DNA from: Cymodocea nodosa
Taxonomy: Eukaryota > Streptophyta > Magnoliopsida > Alismatales > Cymodoceaceae
Direction of reading: 5' to 3'
NCBI GenBank assembly: GCA_036874045.1
Contig: CM072339.1
Location: 6,641,501 to 6,705,500 of the forward strand
Length of the DNA: 64,000 bases
Under the pieces are notes generated by a model. It was not told the origin of the DNA and searched no databases. It saw only the letters and a program-made list of their open reading frames with translations. The translations under genes were made by a program, and so were the position numbers. The first letter of the stretch is position 1; every line of letters begins with the position of its first letter. Shown here in pieces: positions 1-9,672 of this stretch.

Positions 1-378
1 ACTAAACTTGAAAATCTGCATGTTGAAGATAGGAAATGCTATAATGATGAATTGATAAATGAAAATGAAAAATTGAAATCTAAAATCACTGATCTGAAAA
101 ATACTGTGCATAAATTTACTAATGGACAGAAATGATTAGATCAAATCATTGGTTCTCAAAGATACAGTTCTAATAAACTTGGCCTAGGGTATGCTACTCC
201 ATAGGAAATACCCTACTATGGTGGTGTTATCCGATCTTATAGAGATGGTACAATAGTGTTTGCCATCAAAAGAAGATTTGGTTCAATGTGGCTGCCAAAA
301 GGCAATAAACTAAATATTGTCAGGACTAACATTTATGGACCCAAGAAAGTATGGGTACCAAAATCTCTTTCTGTTTGA
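1..378 (+). pseudogene. Copia gag C-terminal part (element C1)
   Basis: Frame 1 reads through a lysine/glutamate-rich coiled-coil-like stretch, then a conserved C-terminal block: FGLG-like and YYGG motifs, IRSYRDGT, FAIKRR, and finally GPKKVWVP just before the TGA at 376-378. The same block ends the gag of C3 at 10933-11210, so this is the same family. Two in-frame stops (TGA at 133-135, TAG near 205) show it is dead. The start lies outside the window. In autonomous Copia elements this block is followed by protease and integrase; here no pol sequence follows, which points to a gag-only non-autonomous element. Confident as Copia gag; the sirevirus label is inferred from the purine-rich tail. 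Confidence 0.75.
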
Positions 379-1858
379 ATTGCAGGATTATATTGTTTAG
401 GGGGAGTAGTTGATCTATAGCTCCAAATCAATTATGATAGTAAAAATTTGGTATTACAAGAGGCACCATAAATGGTAGAAAGTGCTCACTTAGACTGAGT
501 GAAAATCATGCCTAAAACCTTGATGCTCAAGGAGAGCAAAATGTGCAACAATTAGAAACAAGTGTTATCAGAATAAGCAGAATCTCGTGAATAGAAATTT
601 TTTTTTTTAAGAAGCCAAACAATTCATAATCAGTTAAGAATCAACTATGATATTCTAAAATGAACAAGTAGTATCAAAGTGGTATCATTGATTGAATTCT
701 GTTCTTTAAAGGAAATAAGATCTGCATGAGCCAGGATGAATGTATACAAATCAGATTTATCATAGGACAACCAAAATCTACAGTAGACAGATTATAGTCT
801 TCAAATTATCTTCTGCAAATTGAAAGAATCTCTTGAAATAGAGATCTAAGAGAAGAGAAACGGACTGGAATCAGAAGCTAAATGATTGAGAATTATTTAT
901 GATGTTTTTGATTAACAATTGATACCTAGTTCAATTGGTATTCTATATGTCATTTTGCAGAACAAGTGCAGCAAATTTGTCTACAAGGAAAAGCATATAA
1001 GTAGGGGGAGAACCTACTATATGAAGGAAATTCAGAATGCTATGTCAGTGCAAAAAGAAAGTATATAAAGAGGGCATGCATATAGGGGGAGAGTCTATAG
1101 CTTGCTATTATAAATCAGAGAACCTCCATATAGATAGGGAGAGAGCATGTGGCAGAAATTACAAATATTAACTACATATTTTGCTACATTAACTATTGGC
1201 ATTTCACTATTTTCAGTTTTTACAGATGATGTAGCAATTACACGAAAACAAAGGAAGAAATATCACAAATCAGGAGAGCAATTACTGACTTCTCAGATGA
1301 TAGAATGTCAACAACTGGCATCAGACAAGGATTAAGAAAATTGACACTTTAATCGAATAAGAAAGAAGAAAAGTAGCACAACATCAAAGGAAAAGAAGAA
1401 AATAGATTGCAATGATGAAAATATCTAAACAATTGAGATCTACACACCAACAATCTACATTTGATGGAAAATCAAAAATTGGTATTTGAAGATATTGATG
1501 CATTTGATTCTTTTCACAACTTGATATCTGATAGGATTATAGAGATCAGAAAATTGGTATATCATCAGATACAAATTTAATGACAAAAAGGGGAGAAGAA
1601 AATTTAGCAAAAGAAAATTGTGGAACTCCTTTTATCTAATGACAAAAAGGGGGAGAAGAATATAGAAAATTACATAAAAAGCAGGGGAAGCTTTCCCAGA
1701 ACACAGACAAGGCGAGAAATTAACTTCATTGTATTATATTCATTGTAATTCTTTACTTTACTTAGTTTCTGTGTGATTGAATGTATAGCAACAATCTAGG
1801 GAGTGAAATACATGTAATTTAATGTAAAGGATTTTGTCATTATCAAAAAGGGGGAGAT
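379..1858 (+). other. C1 noncoding tail with repeated polypurine tracts
   Basis: No pol coding is visible between the gag end and the 3' LTR. The stretch carries repeated GGGGGAGA-like purine tracts near 400, 1001, 1083, 1136, 1589, 1649 and 1849. The last abuts the LTR and is the probable primer for plus-strand synthesis. Two of them are preceded by TAATGACAAAAA, as is common upstream of Copia 3' LTRs. The 62-codon ORF at 1147-1335 lacks any recognisable feature and looks fortuitous. Confidence 0.6.
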
Positions 1859-2199
1859 TGTTAGGACCCTAGTATTTTGATAATGCAAAACCTATGTAAG
1901 GAAACATATTGTATTTCACAGTTAAGTCAGTGCAGCATTAGATCAGAAGGCAGATAGAACAAATTCCATGCAGACGAACAGATGGAGAAGGTTCCAGATG
2001 ATACTACCTTAAAGTTACAGGAAAATCAGACAATTACAGGTCCAAAGAGTAAAACAGCAGCAAGTCCATCAGACAGTTAGAAGGATAACTATCCAATTTT
2101 ACAAAGCCTTCGGAGAGTTATTTAATTAGATAATTAAGTTGGTTGAATGATCGAAGAGTTATGGAGTTAACTATCTGAAAGAAAAAGGAAAATTGGAAA

Positions 2200-2760
2200 G
2201 TTAGAAAGGTTAACTATCCAAAACTTAAGTCATTCAATTAACCACATGCAGAAATACAAAATAGAATCTTAAAAGACTTTTCGAAGAGTTAGATAACTAT
2301 CCAAGTTTTCTTTCGGAGAGTTAGATAACTATTCGAGTTTTTTGGGAAGTTACAGGTATAACTTTCTAGAACTTAAGTCATCTTATTACGCATGTGCAAA
2401 ATGGAGAAGCCGGTAGTTGAAAGCTTAAAAGGGAAAATCGGAGAGTTAGATAACTATTCAAAATTTCAAAGAGAGTTTTCGGTAAGTTACAGTTTAACTA
2501 TCCGAAACTTAAGTTATTGAAATTGCCACGTGTAGAATTCTAAGCAGATGCTCAAATGAGTTTTCGGAGAGTTAGAAAGATAACTATCCGAAAAATGGGA
2601 AGTTTCAGTGAGTTACATTCTTAACTATCCGAAACTTAAGTTACTTTTTTATGCACGTGCAGAATTGAAGAGACAGTTGTCGAAGACTTAAAAGAAAGTT
2701 TGAAGAGTTACAATAGTTAACTATCCGAAAGTTAGGAGCTCTTTTTGGTAAGTTGAATAC
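2200..2760 (+). repeat. ~135-bp tandem repeat of palindromic modules in C1 LTR
   Basis: Four imperfect units are marked by CTTAAGT at about 2226, 2368, 2503 and 2633. Each holds an inverted repeat of the type TCGGAGAGTTA ... TAACTATCCGA, then CTTAAGT, then a CACGTG/CACATG/GCATGTG element 10-20 bp on, then a CTTAAAAG stretch. Spacing between units is 130-142 bp. The location in the U3 part of the LTR, upstream of the TATA-like site near 3022, fits an enhancer array. A related, shorter version is in the C3 LTR (8570-8770). Confidence 0.7.
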
Positions 2761-3244
2761 AAGACTTCGAACACTTGACATTACATGTGAGCAACTTAAA
2801 ATCCTCATGTGACTCAAATAACAGAATTTGAGTGATGAATCTGTAAGTTATGGATGCTTTTCGGTAAGTTATTTTTATAACCATCTGAAAGCCTGAGATT
2901 TTCAGAAGGTTACTTATTGAACATCAAACAGAACAGTAACTTACCATATTTAGGTCTAATTATTTACCAAGTATAGCAGAATACATCTGTTGAGGAGAAA
3001 TTATGATCGTTGGATATTCAAGCATAAATACAGATAGATCTTTCAATATTCAATGGAGGTTTACAAATGAGATTACAGATACAATTACATACAGAGATAC
3101 AATATACATTGCAGATCAATTACTGATATAGAAGAAAGCTCAAATTCAGTTCAACAAAGAATCGATTGAAAGTTGGATTTACAAGAAGATTCTTAAAGCT
3201 CTCCATGTGCTGAAAGTCTGATCGAAGAAGGATCATTTGGTTCG

Positions 3245-3487
3245 TGGCTTCAACCTTAAAGCTTCATTCAGTTGTTGGTTTGAGTTTCGACCTGAAAACT
3301 CAAGAGGTTGGTTTTCTGGAGTTTATACCTGAAAACTTCTAGGTGTTGGTTTTTTGGAGTTTATACTTGAAAACTTCTAAGTGTTGGTTTCTGGAGTTTA
3401 TACCTGAAAACTTCTAAGTGTTGGTTTTCTGGAGTTTATACCTGAAAACTTCTGTGTGGTTGGTTCTTGCTTCGACCTAAAAGCAAG
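3245..3487 (+). repeat. Tandem hairpin repeats (38-bp units) in C1 LTR
   Basis: Four units of 37-39 bp (3308-3459) are flanked by shorter relatives. Each has a short stem around a conserved CGACCTGAA-like loop: GAGTTT/AAACTC at 3282-3301, AGTTT/AAACT in the tandem units, CTTGCTT/AAGCAAG at 3466-3487. Stem letters differ between units but stay complementary. The C3 LTR has the same kind of series at 9263-9384. Placement between the TATA-like site and the LTR end means it would be transcribed. Confidence 0.7.
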
Positions 3488-3729
3488 TGTGCAAGTGTTG
3501 AGACACTTAGTGAAGCCCAAGTGACCCTTGGGAGTGGACTAGTCAAGTTGGTGAACCACCTAAAATTCTCTTGTGTTTCTTACCTTTATTTCCATTGTGC
3601 ATGATATTTTTATCTGATTATTACTTGTGCAAACTGATTAATCAAATTAGTTAGTAAAGTGAAAAATAGGCTTAAATTCATACTGTTCTCCATTCACCCC
3701 CCATCTTGTGAAGCCATTCATTCCTAACA

Positions 3730-3871
3730 GCTAGTTTCTCAAGAAGTAGTAGGTCGGTGTTCGATAATCAATAGGACACTTAGCTCATCAACTAGAAACA
3801 TAGAATCTACTCACCTATCAATGGATGACCAAAGGTGATGGGGTCTCTAGGTGTGGTGTAGAGAAAAAATT
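3730..3871. other. Short unassigned stretch between C1 and the T1 LTR
   Basis: 142 bp between the end of the C1 LTR and the probable start of the T1 LTR. No ORF. The purine-rich GAGAAAAAAT just before 3872 could be a polypurine tract, which would make this the 3' end of an older Ty3 internal region. This is weak. Confidence 0.3.
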
Positions 3872-5670
3872 TGTGCATTTTATTAGATATTATTGCATGA
3901 TAGTTATAGACTTAACTATGTTAAATATATGTTTTTGAATGAGATTACATGCCAACTATGTTTGAGGCTATTGCATGTCAAATGAGCTAAGTGTTGGAAA
4001 AATGCACAAATTTATCACTATTCTAGTTGCATCACATCAAATAACCCACATGTAGGATCATAGTTAGTTATGGAATTGATTGCATGAAATATGTAACTAG
4101 TGATTTTTAAATTCATGAAATCTTTTGCATGTAACACATTTGTCTTGACAACATCACCATAAGAATGAATTCATCGTGGAGGAATTTCATTTAGCAACAC
4201 ACAACATTACTTCCATGCAAATGAATTATGAATTAAATTTCTCATACATGTCAATGTCATCAATTGATAATTATTTCATGTATGTATATTTTTAGTACAA
4301 ATTTAATGCTCCTTATACATGCCACATGTTTATTGTATTAGTTATCAAGTTTCATTTAAAGTGTGACATTTAACATTATTTGTAAGTGGTTAGAAAGGAA
4401 AAGTAAAGCATGGAAAAATGAGGGCCATTGATCTTCCTTGGGATCATCTAAAGCACTTTTGAGATTCTAGATCTAGATCTAGAATCTCACTATATATGGC
4501 CCAAGCCATTCTCGTTGGAGCCCCATCTTCACTCACGTCCAAGGCTAAAAGCTTCACATTCTTGCATCCTCATTTCTCTTCTTCATTCCATTCTTCTTCT
4601 CAAGGCAAGGGAGGCCAACTACATAGTCGATGATGAGCCAAGGATCTTAGCGTCCTTCCTCCACTTTGGGTTCCATGCTCCTCTTGCAATGAAGGGCACG
4701 TCCAAGGCTTCATGGTGGAGTTGGATGGCAACATTGGGAGGAAACCTTAGTGCTACATTGCTAGATTGAGGAGGCATCACGTGGACTATCCCTAGAAAGT
4801 GCTCCTTGCTCAAGGTTGGAGAGGGTTTGAAGAACGGTGGCCTTTTCTACTCAATCCCAAAGGAGGTGCTCTTCAAGAGGGGAAAACACAAGTGTGACAG
4901 CCTTGTGGAATAGCCAAATGAGGGGAGCAACACTTCCAATGGTGCACGTTGGGCTGGAATTGGAGTTCTCCTAAGGTATTTGAGGGTCCCTATGCATATG
5001 TTTATGTTTGTGTGTGTGCTCATGTGCGTAGGTATATGATTATAGATATATGTGTATTTTGTGTGTTGTCTTGTGTTGTCATATATCATGTTTGTGTGTT
5101 CTTGCGTGATACATTAAGAGTAGGAGTAGTGGTAAATGCAGCATTTTATTGTTAGATTTTGATATAAAACAATGGTGGAAACTTATGATTATGTGAATAA
5201 AATCTTGTGCATATGTGGTGTTTGTGTATATGCTTAACAATAGCTAACTTAGTATAGTTTTTACTTGGTTGTGAATGACTATTCCTTGCTGTAATTATGA
5301 CCATACTCATGTGGTAGTTATATATGAATTTAGTGGATGATGTTAAGTGTGAATGCATGCACACTCGTTGAAGTGATGGAATGTAAATTTCAGATTATAT
5401 TGATTGAGGTTGTATGTTTTATATGCATATTCTCTTGGATTTTGGCACACATTTTAGACCTCTGATAATAGCCATTTACTCTCTCCTTTAGTGGCTAAAT
5501 TTCTACAGCCAAACTTGTATTCATTCAGTATATCATTAGATACAACAAATTAAAATCCTTATGGAGATGACCCGTACTTGTACTGCTTAATACAATAGGC
5601 ATCGTATGCTTGCGGAAAATTTATAAATGTAAAATTTATGGTTATTGTGTTAACAATAAAAATCATTACA
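3872..5670 (+). repeat. 5' LTR of Ty3 element T1
   Basis: The right end is well defined: AATCATTACA followed at once by a primer-binding site, and the last ~390 bp recur at 6439-6827 ending in the same CATTACA. The text before the end (GACCCGTACTTG..., CTTGCGGAAAATTTATAAAT) is typical of plant Ty3 LTRs with this PBS type. The left end (TG at 3872) is a guess from a preceding purine run. It holds a 28-bp palindrome abutting a TATA box at 4461-4498. ORFs inside (for example 4515-4769, 84 codons) start just downstream of that TATA and are not like any protein I recognise. Confidence 0.6.
4461..4498 (+). promoter_or_regulatory. Core promoter of T1 LTR: 28-bp palindrome plus TATA box
   Basis: 4461-4488 is a perfect 28-bp palindrome (left half GAGATTCTAGATCT, right half its exact reverse complement). 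Two bases later is TATATATG at 4491-4498. A TATA box about 1.2 kb before the LTR end fits the U3/R boundary of this LTR. Confidence 0.6.
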
Positions 5671-5698
5671 AGTTTTTGGCATCATTGGTAGGGATTTT
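5671..5698 (+). promoter_or_regulatory. Primer-binding site of T1
   Basis: TTTTTGGCATCATTGGTAGG just after the LTR end is a mutated form of the TTTTTGGCGCC...GGGGA primer-binding site found in plant Ty3 elements. Most differences are transitions (C to T, G to A), as expected after methylated-cytosine decay. Confidence 0.7.
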
Positions 5699-6415
5699 AT
5701 TTTTGGTGCTTTTCAAGTTTTATTAAATGTTTTACAAGAATTGGCAGATTTTGTTTTAATGCAGTTTTGATGTATAGTTGTTTTTCTTTGTAATTTTGGT
5801 TTTCTTTGTTCTTACAAGGAAATGTGGATATGGATTGGCCATTTCATATTTTCATTTTCCTTGGTATGTGGATGTTGGTCACATGGTTATTGATGTATAT
5901 TTGTAAGTGACAAGAAAATTAATGGAGTCATGACAATCTTTGTGTGCAAATTATTTGAGACATAATTTATCTGTCTAGAAATTTGAATTTTTTTATGTGC
6001 ACGAGATTGGAACTCATTTTTATACTATTTTTCTTGAAATACTCAATTTTTGAGAATTGTTTTGAATACTTATGCATAAAATTCTGAATTATATGTTAAA
6101 AGATAAAAATCGTAGAAGACAAGGATGTTTTATAGACTTCTAAATAGCTTTCTTCTGATGATTTTTAAAATTATCTATTCTTTGAGTATTCAAAATTTTA
6201 TTTAGTGATTTTTTTCAGAAAATAGAGGAAATTATCTTTTCGACGAGTATTTATATGCTTCATTTGAATTTATATAAATTTCTGTGTGAATTTTTGAAAT
6301 TGATATAGTAAGCTTTTAACATTTTTAGAAGGTTAGCATGTAACCCTCCGAAATTTGCTTGGGGTATTTTCCCTTTCTAACCTTCTAAAAATCTTGACCA
6401 TCGGTGTACTTTTGT
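5671..6415 (+). other. T1 residual internal region, noncoding
   Basis: About 745 bp of very T-rich sequence from the PBS to the truncated 3' LTR. No gag or pol motif can be read in any frame, so the coding part has been deleted or this is a noncoding derivative. It ends with a perfect 16-bp inverted repeat (ATTTTTAGAAGGTTAG at 6321-6336, complement at 6377-6392). Confidence 0.55.
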
Positions 6416-6827
6416 ATTCCTTGCTGTAATTATGACTATTCCTTGCTGTAATTATGACCATACTCATGTGGTAGTTATATATGAATTTAGTGGATGATGT
6501 TAAGTGTGAATGCATGCACACTCGTTGAAGTGATGGAATGTAAATTTCAGATTATATTGATTGAGGTTGTATATTTTATATGCATATTCTCTTGGATTTT
6601 GGCACACATTTTAGACCTCTAATAATAGCCGTTTACTCTCTCCTTTAGTGGCTAAATTTCTACAGCCAAACTTGTATTCATTCAGTATATCATTAGATAC
6701 AACAAATTAAAATCCTTGTGGAGATGACCCGTACTTACACTGCTTAATACAATAGGCACCGTGTGCTTGCGGAAAATTTATAAATGTAAAATTTACAGTT
6801 ATTGTGTTAACAACAAAAATCATTACA
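6416..6827 (+). repeat. Truncated 3' LTR copy of T1
   Basis: Repeats 5278-5670 with few differences and ends in the same CATTACA. Its first bases carry a tandem duplication of TTCCTTGCTGTAATTATGAC. The ~1.4 kb 5' part of the LTR is missing. The pair of minus-strand ORFs at 5152-5364 and 6333-6521 that share a protein N-terminus are a by-product of this repeat. Confidence 0.75.
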
Positions 6828-7214
6828 TGTGTCTACCTAGAACCCAACTGTGATGGCTCGTAGAAGGCGAGGGGGTCTCCAAGTGTGTCTACTTGGAACC
6901 AAGCTGCGATGGTTGGTAGAAGGTGAGGGTCAATCCTATAAAGTTGTAATTAAGGTTTTGTGTCTTTCCCTATAAATAGGGTTGTATGCATGAGTGTTAA
7001 TGTTATTGAAAAATGAAGAAGAAGCTCCAGCACCATGTGGACGTAGGTTGTGTTGAACCACACAAATTTTTGTGTTTTCTTCTTTTCCTTTCTTCCTCTT
7101 CTTCCAAACACCACGTTAGTTGAGAGAGAGAGTTCTTCAAAGTGTGAGGTCATTGTTCCATGGTTGAATGGTGCATAATGTCCAACATTATCCATGTCAA
7201 TAGCTTTCCTATCA
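6828..7214 (+). repeat. Partial LTR of Copia element C2
   Basis: Contains TATAAATA at 6971-6978 inside the palindromic CCCTATAAATAGGG, a T/C-rich leader, and ends about 7214 just before a Copia primer-binding site. The first ~110 bp hold a degenerate ~58-bp tandem repeat (GTGTCTACCTAGAACC... and GTGTCTACTTGGAACC...). The left boundary is unclear because it abuts the T1 LTR. Confidence 0.55.
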
Positions 7215-7215
7215 C

Positions 7216-7231
7216 TAATATCAGAGCAAGG
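7216..7231 (+). promoter_or_regulatory. Primer-binding site of C2 (initiator tRNA-Met type)
   Basis: TAATATCAGAGCAAGGT matches the TGGTATCAGAGC core used by most plant Copia elements, with two changes at its 5' end. Confidence 0.65.
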
Positions 7232-7391
7232 TGTTCAAGGTGGACGTGTGTTAAAGAGTTCTAACAACAAATGATTACATAGCAGGGGGAGACAAAAGTG
7301 TCTAACCTTCGAGTGAATCTCTACAACAATTAGTGAACAAGGTCATAGGAGTAAGAAGTACTATCTAGATGGATATGTAGAATCTAGGATG

Positions 7392-8193
7392 ATGGTAGAG
7401 AATAGGAAATTCAACATCAAGAAGTTCAATGGTAAAGATTTTGATTTTTGGCAAATGTAGATGGACTATTAGTACTAGAAATATCTTCATTAGCCATTAA
7501 CAAGTAGAAAATCAGAGAAGATGGACCAGGAAGAGTGAAAGCTCTTGAATTGGAAAGTGTTGGGTTTGATATAGTTGTTATTGGTAAGGAACATGCTATT
7601 CAACATTATCAAAGAGGTGACAACAACTAGAGTCATGTGGGCCTTGTCCAATACGTACAAGAAGCCAATGACATCTAATAAAGTCTTCCTTATGTGTACA
7701 CTCTTCAACTTGAAGATGCGAGAGGGTGTAGTAGTAGCCAACCATGTGAACATACTAAACACACTACTAACTAAACTAGACTTAGTATTGATCGTGTTTG
7801 AAGATGAGGTTAGGGCATTGATCTTGTTGTCGTCCCTTCTCTCAAGTTAGTTCACTATAGTAATGTTAGTGAGCAACTCATTGGGTCATGGAAACATGGA
7901 CATGAGCAGTATCATAGACCTAGTGCTAAACGAGGATATCCACTGGAAAAGTAATGGAGAAGCCCAAACATCAATGCTTAGTGTGGAGAGTTGGGGCAGA
8001 AGATAGTCTAGAGGAAAGAAATCCGAGAAAGACAAATCGAAGTCTCATGGCTAGAGTAAGGTGTGATCAAATGTCAAGAGCTAGAATTGTAAGAAGTTTA
8101 GGCATTTTCGATCAAACTACCTAGAACCTAGGAGAAACAAGGTGAAAACTAGAAAGGGAGCTGGGATGAACACTCTCGTGGATGGGTTAGACA
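7392..8193 (+). pseudogene. Copia gag remnant of C2
   Basis: One frame from ATG 7392 gives a recognisable Copia gag (UBN2-type): FNIKKFNGKDFDFW near the start, then around 7660-7850 a block with SNKVFLM, LFNLKMREG and DEVRALILLSSL, which are standard family signatures, and finally a basic stretch with NCKKFRHFRSNY near 8080-8120 that is a decayed CCHC zinc knuckle. At least ten in-frame stops. The longest open piece is 7575-7850. The element is cut at 8193/8194 by insertion of C3, so its pol and 3' end are not in view. Confidence 0.7.
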
Positions 8194-9621
8194 TGTTAGG
8201 ACCCTTGTATTTTGATAATGCAAAAACCTGTGTGAGGAAATAAATTATATTTCACAGATTAGATAGTTCAGCAAAAGAGCAGAAGGTAGATAAAGTCGAG
8301 ACAGATAGTTCAAAATTTGCTGCAAGAGATAAACATGAAATCAAAAGGTTACTAGGCTCAACTATCTAGAAGAGATAAAATTTCGATGAGTTACTAGGCT
8401 TAAGTATCCGATGAGTTAGTGTTAAGCAGTAGAAACACCATCGGACGGTTAGAAAATTAACAATCTGAAAATACAAGGCCTTTAGAGAGTTTTAAAGATG
8501 GTTGACTGAATGATCGGAGAGTTAAGGTGCTAACTATTCGAAAGTTCAAGGAAATCGGATAGTTAGGAAGGCTAACTATCCAAAACTTAAGTCATTAAAT
8601 TCCCATGTGCATAAATCTAGAATAGAAGCTTAAAAGGATTTTTCGGAGAGATAGAAAGTTAACTATCAGAAAAATCAGAAGGTTCGAAAGGTTACAGATT
8701 TAACTATTTGAAACTTAAGTCATTCTGTAGAAATAAGAAAGCAGTCGGAAGCTTTGAAAAAGAATTAGAAGGTTACTGTAGCTAACTATCCGAAAGTTGA
8801 AAAATTTATGTAAGTTAATAGTTATAACCATCTAAACTTATGACACCTCACATGCATGACTTAAAGTCCCATGTGACATAGACAAAAGGACTTAAGTGGA
8901 TTTTTGGTGAGTTACAACTGCTCTTCGGAGAGTTACACAGATAACCATATGAAAATCAAAGGAAATCGGAAGGTTACAAGTTGGACAGTATATAGAACGG
9001 TAACTTACTATTTTTAGGACTGGCCACACAATAAGTACAGTAGAAAACATTCATTAGAAGGGAATATGATCGTTATACCTCCTCATATAAATATGATAAG
9101 TAAAGGGAAGACTCAAAAAATGATCATCATATATTGTGAGCTACTCAAAATTCCAGAAATACTCTCAAGTCTGCAAAATACAAAAACATTCTCAAAGTTC
9201 ACTACAGCACAAAAGCTCCCTACACTCAAACTTTGTTTCAAAGTTCAAAGCTGTTGGTTTGTGAGTTTCAACTTGAAAACTCATTGTGGGTTAAGAGCTT
9301 GTACCTGAAAGCTCGAAGAAAGGTTGGTTGCTGAGCTTCAACCTAAAAGCTCAAGCGTTGTTCTTGCTTCAACCTGAAAGCAAGTGTTGTAAGTATCTAT
9401 ATACTTAGTGAAGCCCGAGTGAATCTTGGGGGTGGATTAGCCAAGTTGGTGAACCACCTAAAAATCTCTTTGTGTTCATGATTTTTCACTATTTTGCATA
9501 TACATTGTTTAATTAAGATCACAAATAAATTGAATCAATGAATTAAGTTATAAAGGAAGTTAAAATTGCACACACACACACACCATTCACCCCCCCTCTA
9601 GTGAGCCTATCGATCTTAAGA
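8194..9621 (+). repeat. 5' LTR of Copia element C3 (1428 bp)
   Basis: Starts TGTTAGGACCC like the C1 LTR and ends TCTTAAGA (two changes from TCCTAACA) immediately before a PBS. TATAAATA lies at 9086-9093. It holds TCGGAGAG/TAACTATC palindromes (8570-8770), and a series of four hairpins at 9263-9384. A (CA)n run at 9571-9582 precedes the CACCCCCC end motif. Confidence 0.8.
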
Positions 9622-9623
9622 AT

Positions 9624-9634
9624 TGGTATTAGAG
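9624..9634 (+). promoter_or_regulatory. Primer-binding site of C3
   Basis: TGGTATTAGAG, one change from the TGGTATCAGAG core complementary to initiator tRNA-Met, located 3 bp after the LTR. Confidence 0.75.
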
Positions 9635-9672
9635 TCTGGTTAATCTTTTGAAAGATTTAATCATCTAGATTA

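Larger units (their letters stand above)
1859..3729 (+). repeat. Copia C1 3' LTR (1871 bp)
   Basis: Begins TGTTAGGA directly after the polypurine tract (TATCAAAAAGGGGGAGAT) and ends TCCTAACA, a perfect 8-bp terminal inverted repeat. It is related along much of its length to the 5' LTR of C3 at 8194-9621: same start, same GATCGTTGGATA/GATCGTTATACC region before a TATA-like AAATA, same hairpin repeats near the 3' end. It contains a ~135-bp tandem repeat (2200-2760) and a 38-bp tandem repeat (3308-3459). The next 5 bp (GCTAG) would be the target-site duplication, but the left end of the element is outside the window. Confidence 0.85.

Noticed and set aside
1147..1335. 62-codon ORF with a hydrophobic segment in the C1 tail
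   Set aside because: Located between polypurine tracts of a gag-only element; no family resemblance.
4515..4769. 84-codon ORF just after the T1 TATA box, possible host gene
   Set aside because: Lies wholly in the LTR; composition and lack of motifs do not support a protein.
5152..6521. Two minus-strand ORFs sharing their N-terminus (5152-5364, 6333-6521)
   Set aside because: Explained by the duplicated LTR end of T1.
7575..7850. 91-codon ORF as a possible host gene
   Set aside because: Motifs identify it as part of the C2 Copia gag.
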